Origin: an uncultured Lachnospiraceae bacterium
Lineage (GTDB): Bacteria; Bacillota; Clostridia; Lachnospirales; Lachnospiraceae
DNA length: 5,336 bases
Direction: 5' to 3'
Assembly: GCA_900555195.1 (NCBI GenBank)
Contig: USKC01000228.1
Coordinates: forward strand, 1-5,336
This document shows, piece by piece, positions 1 to 5,167 of the stretch. The position numbers and the translations under genes were made by a program. Every line of letters begins with the position of its first letter. The first letter of the stretch is position 1. Below the pieces are notes generated by a model. The model was not told the DNA's origin. It saw only the letters and a program-made list of their open reading frames with translations, and searched no databases.

Positions 1-258
1 GTTCAGACGGCCCGGCTGGAAGACGGCAGACGCGCCCCCCTGGCCCTGCCCCGTATGTCCTTTGCCGGAGCACGCTCTCGCTCGGCTTCAAACGCAGCGG
101 CACATAACGCGCCAAAAGACGGCGCGTAAGTGCCGGCGTTTTCAGACGGCTGCGGCAAAGCATATGTGCGCCGAAGCGCAGGGGGGACATCTGTGCGCCG
201 GGCCCATGCAAACGGAACACCCTGATCTGTCATGAGCGCCGGGCAGCGGGTTCCGTTC
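1..258. other. GC-rich stretch without a supported gene
   Basis: I see no convincing gene here. On the + strand a frame is open from the window edge to a TAA at 127-129, and another runs to a TGA at 233-235. Either could be the tail of an upstream gene, but the residues are arginine/alanine/proline-rich, as random GC-rich DNA gives. A minus-strand frame with an ATG at 272 has no ribosome binding site in front of it. A perfect 7-bp hairpin (ACGCGCC at 107-113, GGCGCGT at 121-127) overlaps the first stop codon. The heptamer AGACGGC occurs at 5-11, 21-27, 117-123 and 144-150. The nonamer TGTGCGCCG occurs at 165-173 and 192-200. Confidence 0.4.
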
Positions 259-304
259 AGCGGTATTGCCATAGCGGCAGATTGCCGTAGCGGCAGATTG
301 CCGC
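259..304. repeat. Three tandem 16-bp palindromic repeats upstream of the MATE promoter
   Basis: The unit AGCGGCAGATTGCCGT occurs at 273-288 and again at 289-304, where only the last base differs. A degenerate 14-bp copy lies at 259-272. Each intact unit folds on itself: GCGGCA, loop GAT, TGCCGC, with a perfect 6-bp stem at 290-304 and one G-U pair in the copy at 274-288. The array ends exactly where the -35 box of the next promoter begins. Iteron-like binding sites for a regulator, or a terminator for upstream transcription (a pyrimidine-rich stretch follows), are both possible. Confidence 0.75.
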
Positions 305-333
305 TTGCAATCGTTTCTTCTTTTCTTTATACT
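305..333 (+). promoter_or_regulatory. Sigma-A-type promoter for the MATE gene
   Basis: TTGCAA (305-310, 4 of 6 to consensus) and TATACT (328-333, 5 of 6) are separated by 17 bp. The boxes sit at the start of the only AT-rich segment between the GC-rich left end and the gene. Transcription would start near 340, giving a leader of about 90 nt before the first start codon at 432. Confidence 0.6.
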
Positions 334-364
334 TATTTAGTTAGCTTATATTTATAGAAGAAAC
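313..364. promoter_or_regulatory. Inverted repeat spanning the MATE promoter, possible operator
   Basis: GTTTCTTCT (313-321) and AGAAGAAAC (356-364) are perfect 9-bp inverted arms separated by 34 bp. The left arm lies in the -35/-10 spacer and the right arm lies just after the predicted start site, a placement suited to a repressor that bridges the promoter. No regulator gene is visible in the window, so this is inference from position only. The arms are purine/pyrimidine-biased and could pair by chance. Confidence 0.3.
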
Positions 365-389
365 AATACGCCGCGCGATCAGGGGGATA

Positions 390-423
390 TCCGCCGCATC
401 GAATGGGCGGCGGGAAAGAGAGG
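390..423 (+). promoter_or_regulatory. Leader hairpin and ribosome binding site of the MATE gene
   Basis: CCGCCG (391-396) and CGGCGG (408-413) form a GC-rich 6-bp stem directly before the purine-rich site AGAGAGG (417-423), which lies 8 nt from the ATG at 432. The hairpin is close enough to affect ribosome access. A second purine-rich site, AGAGGAAGG (477-485), lies 9 nt before the in-frame ATG at 495. Confidence 0.5.
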
Positions 424-431
424 CAGATGGA

Positions 432-1862
432 ATGAAGGAACCAGAAAGCGGAAAAAGGCCGGCGGAAGAGAATTCCAGAGGAAGGCGGACGGAGATGGCG
501 AGCGATAAGATGGGAACGATGCCCATGAATTCGCTGCTTCTTTCTATGGCGTTCCCTATGATGATTTCCATGCTGGTGCAGGCCCTGTACAACATTGTGG
601 ACAGCGTTTTCGTGTCCATGCTGAATGAAAATGCCCTGACGGCTGTATCGCTGGCATTTCCTATCCAGTCTTTGATGATTGCGGTGGGAGCGGGAACGGG
701 TGTTGGCATCAATGCGATTCTCTCGCGCAGCCTGGGAGAGAAAGAACAGGAAAGCGCAAACAAGGCGGCGGAAAACGGCATTTTCCTTGCGGCTGTTTCT
801 TACCTCGTTTTTCTGGTGCTGGGTCTGGCGATCGCAAGACCGTTTTACTTAAGCCAGACGAGCGACCCGCAGATTGTGGAATACGGCGTCAGCTACCTTT
901 CCATTGTCTGTGCGTTTTCTTTCGGCATGTTTTTCCAGATGACCGCTGAAAAGCTGCTTCAGTCCACAGGACGTACCTTTTATACGATGATCACGCAGGG
1001 AGTCGGAGCGGTGCTGAACATCATCTTCGATCCCATCATGATTTTCGGACTTTTCGGATTTCCGGCAATGGGTGTGGCAGGCGCCGCAGCGGCTACTGTA
1101 TTCGGGCAGATCGTGGCGGCGATCCTCGCGATCTTTTTCAATGTGAAGATCAACAAGGATATTCAGATCAGTTTTCGCGGATTCAGGCCGGATGGGAAGA
1201 TGATCGCCCGGATCTATTCTGTGGGCATTCCTTCTATTATTATGCAGGCGATAGGCTCCCTGATGACCTACGGGATGAATCTGATTCTGATTCAGTTCAC
1301 CTCCACCGCAACCGCGGTATTCGGCGTTTATTATAAGGTGCAGAGCTTTGTGTTCATGCCGGTATTCGGGCTGAACAACGGAATGGTGCCCATCATAGCG
1401 TACAATTACGGGGCGGGGAACCGCAGCCGTGTGAAGAAGGTGACGAAGTTGAGCGTGATGTATGCGGTGGCGATCATGCTGATTGGCCTGGCTGTGTTTC
1501 AGATCATTCCGGATAAGCTGCTGGGATTGTTCAATGCATCAGAGAATATGCTTTCGATCGGCGTCCCGGCGCTGCGGACGATCAGCCTCAGCTTCCTGTT
1601 TGCCGGCTTTTGCATCGTGATCGGCAGTCTGTTCCAGGCTCTGGGAAACGGCGTGTACAGCCTCTGCGTATCCGCCGCGAGACAGCTGGTGGTGCTGCTT
1701 CCTGTGGCATATCTGCTGTCCCTGACCGGAAATGTGGACAACGTATGGTTTGCGTTCCCCATTGCCGAGGTCATGTCGTTATGCGTGACGCTCTTCTTTT
1801 ACAGAAGGATCAATAAGAAGATCATCAACAAGATCCCGGACGCGGGGGTCCAGAATGGCTGA
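432..1862 (+). CDS. MATE family efflux transporter
   Basis: This 476-residue, strongly hydrophobic protein belongs to the MATE (multi-antimicrobial extrusion) family, in the MepA/DinF-like branch common in clostridia. Family members have about 12 membrane helices and export cationic drugs or metabolites in exchange for Na+ or H+. The two-lobe repeat is visible: lobe one begins with GTMPMNSLLLSMAFPMMISM (28-47) and carries GAGTGVGINAILSRSLGE (86-103) and NIIFDPIMIFG (196-206). Lobe two carries the matching conserved segment LNNGMVPIIAYNYGAGNRSR (314-333). The C-terminus is basic and cytosolic. Length is normal for the family. The first 21 residues are charged and unlike the usual MATE N-terminus, so the ATG at 495, which has its own binding site, is a real alternative start (455 residues). 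The substrate cannot be told from sequence. It is apparently a single-gene transcript, convergent with rpsT. Confidence 0.95.
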   Translation: MKEPESGKRPAEENSRGRRTEMASDKMGTMPMNSLLLSMAFPMMISMLVQALYNIVDSVFVSMLNENALTAVSLAFPIQSLMIAVGAGTGVGINAILSRSLGEKEQESANKAAENGIFLAAVSYLVFLVLGLAIARPFYLSQTSDPQIVEYGVSYLSIVCAFSFGMFFQMTAEKLLQSTGRTFYTMITQGVGAVLNIIFDPIMIFGLFGFPAMGVAGAAAATVFGQIVAAILAIFFNVKINKDIQISFRGFRPDGKMIARIYSVGIPSIIMQAIGSLMTYGMNLILIQFTSTATAVFGVYYKVQSFVFMPVFGLNNGMVPIIAYNYGAGNRSRVKKVTKLSVMYAVAIMLIGLAVFQIIPDKLLGLFNASENMLSIGVPALRTISLSFLFAGFCIVIGSLFQALGNGVYSLCVSAARQLVVLLPVAYLLSLTGNVDNVWFAFPIAEVMSLCVTLFFYRRINKKIINKIPDAGVQNG

Positions 1863-1866
1863 AATG

Positions 1867-1892
1867 AAAAAGTGTGCGCCTTGGCGCACACT
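1867..1892 (-). terminator. Hairpin with T5 tail on the minus strand, distal rpsT terminator
   Basis: AGTGTGCGCC (1871-1880) and GGCGCACACT (1883-1892) are perfect 10-bp arms around two bases. Read on the minus strand, the stem runs into T5 (complement of 1867-1871), the form of an intrinsic terminator. It would stop rpsT read-through before it becomes antisense to the MATE gene. On the + strand it starts 8 nt after the MATE stop codon and has no T tract, so there it could only act as a 3' stabilising stem. Confidence 0.5.
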
Positions 1893-1904
1893 CGCGCCGG
1901 GCAG

Positions 1905-1930
1905 GATTGCTGTCAGGCAATCATTTCCTT
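1905..1930 (+). terminator. Weak hairpin and T-rich tail after the MATE gene
   Basis: GATTGC (1905-1910) and GCAATC (1917-1922) form a 6-bp stem with a 6-nt loop, followed by ATTTCCTT. The short stem and interrupted T tract make this a weak candidate terminator for the MATE transcript. Confidence 0.3.
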
Positions 1931-1959
1931 TCGTGCGAGTGCGCATCCACAGCGGAGCG

Positions 1960-2002
1960 TTTTTTATACGGTAGGAAATGAAAGTTTCTACCGTATAAAA
2001 AA
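1960..2002. repeat. 15-bp perfect inverted repeat of unknown role
   Basis: TTTTTTATACGGTAG (1960-1974) and CTACCGTATAAAAAA (1988-2002) are perfect inverted arms. After a bulged G (1975), AAA/TTT adds three more pairs around a 6-nt loop. The T run lies on the 5' side and the A run on the 3' side on both strands, so it is not a standard intrinsic terminator. Its right A6 tract doubles as the U tail of the rpsT terminator next to it. Confidence 0.7.
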
Positions 2003-2030
2003 GGCCGCCGCACAGACTGTGCGACGGCCC
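1997..2030 (-). terminator. Main intrinsic terminator of rpsT
   Basis: On the minus strand, GGCCG and CGCACA pair with TGTGCG and CGGCC (2003-2014 against 2018-2029, one C/A mismatch) around a 3-nt loop, followed at once by T6 (complement of 1997-2002). This is the strongest terminator structure in the window. It lies about 85 nt past the rpsT stop codon. Confidence 0.85.
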
Positions 2031-2042
2031 CTTTCAGCCGCG

Positions 2043-2069
2043 CTCTTCCGAAAACGGAAGAGAGATTTT
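2043..2069 (+). terminator. Hairpin followed by T4 on the plus strand, possible MATE terminator
   Basis: CTCTTCCG (2043-2050), loop AAAA, CGGAAGAG (2055-2062) is a perfect 8-bp stem followed by AGATTTT on the + strand. It would end + strand transcripts before they run antisense through rpsT. The T tract starts four bases after the stem, so efficiency may be modest. A 12-bp palindrome, ATTTTATAAAAT (2065-2076), overlaps the tail. Confidence 0.4.
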
Positions 2070-2080
2070 ATAAAATGTGA

Positions 2081-2106
2081 GGATGCTGCCCATAACAGGG
2101 GCATCC
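2081..2106 (-). terminator. First hairpin after the rpsT stop codon
   Basis: GGATGC plus CCC (2081-2086, 2089-2091) pairs with GGG plus GCATCC (2098-2106), leaving a 2-nt bulge and a 6-nt loop. On the minus strand the stem begins 9 nt after the stop codon and is followed by TCACATTTTAT. The tail is poor, so it may mark the mature 3' end or be a weak terminator ahead of the stronger one at 1997-2030. Confidence 0.4.
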
Positions 2107-2115
2107 ATCGATTTC

Positions 2116-2379
2116 TTATGCCATCTGGTTTACAGCCTTGGAAAGACGGGAAACCTTTCTGGACGCATTGTTCTTGTGATAAACACCCTTCGTTGCAGCC
2201 TTGTCGATGGTAGAAGTAGCAGCAAGAAGAGCTGCCTGTGCAGCCGCCTTATCACCGGATTCGATAGCCGCATATACTTTCTTAATCGAAGTCTTCGTAC
2301 TGGACTTGATGGACTTGTTCCTTGCAGCCTTGGTTCTGTTGACCAGAATTCTCTTCTTAGCGGATTTGATATTAGCCAA
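2116..2379 (-). CDS. rpsT: 30S ribosomal protein S20
   Basis: The gene encodes S20, an early-assembling protein of the small ribosomal subunit that binds 16S rRNA. The 87-residue product is very basic and rich in Lys, Ala and Ser. It opens with the family signature ANIKSAKKR straight after the initiator and carries KGVYHKNNASRKVSRL (64-79), which matches the conserved S20 C-terminal helix region. I chose the UUG at 2379 (minus strand). It gives the canonical N-terminus and normal length, and GGAGGTGA (2385-2392) lies just before it. A longer reading from another TTG at 2400 would put the ribosome binding site inside the coding region. E. coli rpsT also uses UUG, and S20 there represses its own translation. 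The gene is transcribed alone, divergent from gpr and convergent with the MATE gene. Confidence 0.97.
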   Translation of the reverse strand: MANIKSAKKRILVNRTKAARNKSIKSSTKTSIKKVYAAIESGDKAAAQAALLAATSTIDKAATKGVYHKNNASRKVSRLSKAVNQMA

Positions 2380-2384
2380 GATTC

Positions 2385-2392
2385 TCACCTCC
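2385..2392 (-). promoter_or_regulatory. Ribosome binding site that fixes the rpsT UUG start
   Basis: Read on the minus strand, GGAGGTGA is nearly perfectly complementary to the 16S 3' end and lies 5 nt before the TTG at 2379. Its position rules out the upstream in-frame starts at 2400 and 2394 as the main start. Confidence 0.85.
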
Positions 2393-2427
2393 ATTTTCAA
2401 TTGAATTTTTCCATTCTTTATGAAAAT

Positions 2428-2465
2428 GTTTCATTAAACCCGGACACGGTCGTTCTAATGGAAAC
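2428..2465 (-). promoter_or_regulatory. Structured 5' leader of rpsT
   Basis: On the minus strand, GTTTC and ATTA (2465-2461, 2459-2456) pair with TAATGAAAC (2436-2428), leaving one bulged C. Inside, AAC/GTT and CC/GG can extend the stem. The element fills the first half of the roughly 90-nt leader between the predicted start site (about 2469) and the ribosome binding site. It may be a protein-binding leader for S20 autoregulation. I do not recognise it as a named family. Confidence 0.4.
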
Positions 2466-2475
2466 ATACAAATGT

Positions 2476-2504
2476 ATTCTAGCGGACACCCTGATATCTG
2501 TCAA
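2476..2504 (-). promoter_or_regulatory. Strong sigma-A promoter of rpsT
   Basis: On the minus strand a perfect TTGACA (2504-2499), a 17-bp spacer and TAGAAT (2481-2476, 5 of 6) form a near-consensus housekeeping promoter, as expected for a ribosomal protein gene. The start site would be near 2469. Confidence 0.85.
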
Positions 2505-2665
2505 TACATAAATTGTTTATTTTTGCAAAAAATAGGGCTTAAGAGCAATTGCGCAGGCAGCCTGCCGAAACAGCTGCTTGAGGCTCATGCGGCGAAGAAC
2601 CTGGAAGAGGGCCAGATGAGACGTCGCGCATAATTTAAAGTAAAAGAATGAGCGGGAGAGTACAG
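2505..2665. other. Divergent rpsT-gpr intergenic region
   Basis: No recognised gene lies here. The left part (2505-2540) is AT-rich and the right part is GC-rich. A possible 53-codon frame (ATG 2472, TAA 2631-2633) has no good ribosome binding site and overlaps the rpsT promoter, although its last 22 codons look protein-like. A small hairpin, GCAGG/CCTGC, lies at 2553-2565. I looked for a forespore (sigma-G or sigma-F) promoter for gpr and found only partial matches, such as CATAATT at 2629-2635 without an acceptable -35 element. Confidence 0.4.
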
Positions 2666-3577
2666 ATGAGTTGTTTTCAAGTGAGAACGGATCTGGCGCT
2701 GGAAGCCAGGGAAGGAATAACGGAAGCGGACGGAAATCTGCGGGGGGTACGCGTGGAAGAATACCGGAATGAGAAAAGTGAGGTGAATATCACACGGGTC
2801 ATTATCGACACCAAAAACGGTGCGAAGGCGATGGGAAAGCCGATGGGAACCTATGTTACGCTGGAAGCGCCCGGACTGATAGAACCGGATGAGGATTATC
2901 ACAGAGAGGTATCAAAAGAACTGGCAAAACAGCTCAAGGCGCTCATCCCTGATATAGAGAAAGAAAAATCGATCCTGGTCGTGGGACTGGGAAACAGGGA
3001 CGTGACCGCGGATGCGCTGGGGCCTGAGGTGGTGGATAACCTGTTCATAAACCGACATGTGATTCGGGAATACGGAAAGGCGGCATATGGAAAGGGGCCC
3101 ATGCATCTGATCAGCAGTCTGATCCCGGGCGTGACGGCTATGACAGGTATGGAGAGCGCGGAGATCGTCAAGGGCGTTGTGGATGAGACCCATCCGGAGG
3201 TGGTGCTGGTGGTGGATGCCCTGGCGGCCCGCAGCACAAAGCGGCTGAACCGGACCATACAGATATCGGATGCGGGGATCCATCCGGGCTCAGGTGTAGG
3301 CAATCACAGGAATGCGATTAATCAGGAGAGCCTTGGCGTGCCGGTAATTGCCATTGGCGTGCCCACGGTGGTGGATGCGGCGACCACTGTGGGAGATGCG
3401 ATTGAAAGCATGGTTCAGGAAAACAAGACGGGATCTTCCTTCTACCATGGCAGCCATCCAAAGGCCATGTCGGAGCTGAACAATATGTATGTCACAAGCA
3501 AAGACATCGACGAGACGGTGAAACGGCTGAGTTTTACCATATCAGAGGCCATTAATATGGCCTTGGAAATCGCGTGA
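2666..3577 (+). CDS. gpr: GPR endopeptidase, spore germination protease
   Basis: Gpr is the aspartic-type endopeptidase (peptidase family A25) that starts breakdown of small acid-soluble spore proteins during germination, releasing amino acids and uncovering spore DNA. It is made in the forespore as a zymogen and trimmed at its N-terminus. The sequence shows the conserved QVRTDLALEA (5-14), where self-processing is expected, GLGNRDVTADALGP (107-120, with D116), VVDALAAR (182-189, with D184) and GSGVGNHR (208-215). The two Asp residues correspond to the proposed catalytic pair. At 303 residues it is typical of clostridial Gpr and shorter than Bacillus Gpr. I chose ATG 2666 because GGGAG (2654-2658) lies 7 nt before it. 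The in-frame ATG at 2648 would add six residues but has no visible binding site. It lies upstream of spoIIP on the same strand, as in Bacillus. Confidence 0.97.
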   Translation: MSCFQVRTDLALEAREGITEADGNLRGVRVEEYRNEKSEVNITRVIIDTKNGAKAMGKPMGTYVTLEAPGLIEPDEDYHREVSKELAKQLKALIPDIEKEKSILVVGLGNRDVTADALGPEVVDNLFINRHVIREYGKAAYGKGPMHLISSLIPGVTAMTGMESAEIVKGVVDETHPEVVLVVDALAARSTKRLNRTIQISDAGIHPGSGVGNHRNAINQESLGVPVIAIGVPTVVDAATTVGDAIESMVQENKTGSSFYHGSHPKAMSELNNMYVTSKDIDETVKRLSFTISEAINMALEIA

Positions 3578-3630
3578 GGCAGCGTGAGGGGAATCGCATA
3601 GAGCCTGGAACAGCGAATGAGCGGCCGTTT

Positions 3631-3684
3631 GCATCCTGAAGGGCAAAGGAGCAGGATGCGGGATGGGGAACCGGTCCCGCATCC
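3631..3684 (+). promoter_or_regulatory. Two mutually exclusive hairpins between gpr and spoIIP
   Basis: GCATCCTG (3631-3638) can pair with CAGGATGC (3652-3659). Alternatively GGATGCGGGA (3654-3663) can pair with TCCCGCATCC (3675-3684), a perfect 10-bp stem. Both use GGATGC at 3654-3659, so they cannot form together. No strong T tract follows, only a TTTT at 3711-3714. They may limit read-through from gpr, protect the gpr 3' end, or switch expression of spoIIP. Confidence 0.55.
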
Positions 3685-3696
3685 GCGCAGCCCTGC

Positions 3697-3724
3697 ATAA
3701 ACAAGGGATGTTTTGGCATATATT
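3697..3724 (+). promoter_or_regulatory. Sigma-E-like promoter of spoIIP
   Basis: CATATATT (3717-3724) fits the B. subtilis sigma-E -10 pattern CATAHAHT. ATA (3697-3699, within GCATAAA) lies 17 bp upstream, inside the usual 16-18 bp range. B. subtilis spoIIP belongs to the mother-cell sigma-E engulfment genes, so the match fits the biology. Transcription would start at about 3730-3732, on the spoIIP ATG itself. Confidence 0.55.
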
Positions 3725-3729
3725 TCCCT

Positions 3730-5100
3730 ATGAGAAGAAAATGGAATGGGAAAAAGATATTTCATATCTGCGTATTGGCGATTGCCTTGGTCGCTCTGGG
3801 AGATTTTCTGCTCACAAGGGGAAATGGGGAAGAGGGGGCGGCAGGGAAAGCCTCTGTTTCCTGGATCAGCATTCTGAAAGAGAAGGCGGGACAGGAAATT
3901 CTGGATGTTTGGCTTCCTGCATTTGCATATGCGGACAATGGAGCAGGGGATTGGTTGGAAACGTTTGGAGAAAAACAACTTTCCCCCTTTGCCTATGGGG
4001 AGGAAAATGGGGGAAACGAGGGGCTTCAGACGGAGAGCGGCAGTACTTATGAAAAGATCCTGCTTCAGGAAGGCGCCAGCGAAGATATGGAAAGTGAACG
4101 GGGGGAAGCGCTTGAAATACCGGAGGTGTCTGAAGGAAAGCTTCGGCTGGATGAAGAGGCGCAAAAACGCCTTCAGGAAGAAAATCAGACAGGCACAAGC
4201 CAAAATGGCGTTTCCCAGAACGGCATGGCGGACGGCGCGCAGGATGGAAACGCACCGGTGGAAGAAGGACAAGGGGAAAATGCTTCGCCCCAGGCAGATT
4301 CGTTCGGATTTGTGAAGGCGCAGGTGCCGTCCCAGGAATATGACTGGAGTTATTATCAGGATTTTGACGCCCTGCTTAAGGAATTTTATGCGGTGGATGC
4401 GACGACGGAAGCCAGCCCGGAACGGCTGAATCTGGAGAATTTGTTGGAAAGGGATATGACGATTCAGAAAAATCCGGACGTCCCGCAGATTCTCATCTAT
4501 CATACCCATTCCCAGGAAACCTTTGTAGATTCCGTGCCGGGGGATGCGTCCACATCCATCGTCGGAGCAGGAGAGCTCCTGGCCCAAATTCTACGGGAGG
4601 AGTATGGATATAATGTGATTCACCATACAGGGGAGTTTGATGTGGAAAGCAGGGACAATGCCTACTCCAATTCGCTGCCTGCAATCACCCAGATATTGGA
4701 AGAGAACCCTACCATAGAAGTGGTGATTGATCTTCACAGGGATGCGGTGCTGGAGGGTAGGAAGCTGGTAACAGAGCTGAACGGGAAGCCTACGGCAACC
4801 TTCATGTTTTTTAACGGGCTTTCTTATACCCGGGAGGTGGGAAACATCGATTACCTGGAAAATCCCTATATCAATGAAAACCTGGCATTTTCCTTCCAAA
4901 TGGAAGTGATCGCCAACGAGTACTATCCGGGTCTCACCAGGCGGATCTACCTGAAAGGATATCGCTACAATATGCATCTTCGTCCGAGAAGCCTGCTCAT
5001 CGAACTGGGGGCGCAGACGAATACGGTGGAAGAGATCATGAATGCCTGTGCGCCCATCGCCCATATTCTGGACCTGGAACTGACGGGGGCAGGGCTGTAA
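3730..5100 (+). CDS. spoIIP: Stage II sporulation protein P, engulfment peptidoglycan hydrolase
   Basis: SpoIIP is a peptidoglycan amidase/endopeptidase that works with SpoIID and SpoIIM at the septal membrane to thin septal wall and drive engulfment of the forespore. The 456-residue product has a basic N-terminus, one membrane segment or uncleaved signal (about 10-28), then a long acidic, low-complexity linker (about 85-190, rich in Glu, Gln, Gly, Asn, with a small SQNG repeat at 158-165). The catalytic domain follows. Likely zinc-site motifs are IYHTHSQE (256-263, with H258, H260, E263), VIDLHRDAV (332-340, with H336) and LLIELGAQTNTVEE (422-435, with E425). The ATG at 3730 is the only ATG/GTG/TTG start before the membrane segment in this frame, yet no Shine-Dalgarno sequence precedes it at normal distance. 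It follows gpr by 152 bp and may also receive read-through from it. Confidence 0.96.
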   Translation: MRRKWNGKKIFHICVLAIALVALGDFLLTRGNGEEGAAGKASVSWISILKEKAGQEILDVWLPAFAYADNGAGDWLETFGEKQLSPFAYGEENGGNEGLQTESGSTYEKILLQEGASEDMESERGEALEIPEVSEGKLRLDEEAQKRLQEENQTGTSQNGVSQNGMADGAQDGNAPVEEGQGENASPQADSFGFVKAQVPSQEYDWSYYQDFDALLKEFYAVDATTEASPERLNLENLLERDMTIQKNPDVPQILIYHTHSQETFVDSVPGDASTSIVGAGELLAQILREEYGYNVIHHTGEFDVESRDNAYSNSLPAITQILEENPTIEVVIDLHRDAVLEGRKLVTELNGKPTATFMFFNGLSYTREVGNIDYLENPYINENLAFSFQMEVIANEYYPGLTRRIYLKGYRYNMHLRPRSLLIELGAQTNTVEEIMNACAPIAHILDLELTGAGL

Positions 5101-5130
5101 CTCTGAATATGGCATTATGCTACAAATGTG

Positions 5131-5160
5131 TTGAGTATTAAAAATAAAATAGCGTATAAT
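5131..5160 (+). promoter_or_regulatory. Sigma-A promoter downstream of spoIIP
   Basis: TTGAGT (5131-5136, 4 of 6), an 18-bp spacer and a perfect TATAAT (5155-5160) form a housekeeping promoter 30 nt after the spoIIP stop codon. The predicted start, about 5167, falls on the first bases of the stem-loop at 5168-5228. It drives either a small RNA or the leader of the next gene, probably lepA. Confidence 0.65.
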
Positions 5161-5167
5161 ATCCATA

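Noticed and set aside
3..272. Minus-strand open frame of 89 codons at the left edge
   Set aside because: No ribosome binding site before the ATG at 272, a start inside the 16-bp repeat array, and a composition typical of random GC-rich DNA.
259..304. CRISPR-like array
   Set aside because: The repeats are directly adjacent with no spacers and too short.
1960..2002. Bidirectional intrinsic terminator
   Set aside because: The T run precedes and the A run follows the stem on both strands, so no U tail is produced by this stem itself.
1872..2213. Plus-strand open frame of 113 codons between the MATE gene and rpsT
   Set aside because: It consists of the hairpin-rich intergenic DNA and then rpsT antisense; no ribosome binding site or protein-like pattern.
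2077..2511. Plus-strand open frames antisense to rpsT
   Set aside because: They mirror the conserved S20 gene and cover its promoter and leader; no independent support.
3663..4315. Plus-strand open frames overlapping the start of spoIIP
   Set aside because: Both are out of frame with spoIIP, have no recognisable domain, and begin in the hairpin region or inside the spoIIP coding sequence.
3442..4587. Long (381-codon) minus-strand open frame across the gpr end and spoIIP
   Set aside because: It is antisense to two firmly identified genes, rich in Cys, Arg and Phe without a recognisable domain, and explained by codon bias of spoIIP.
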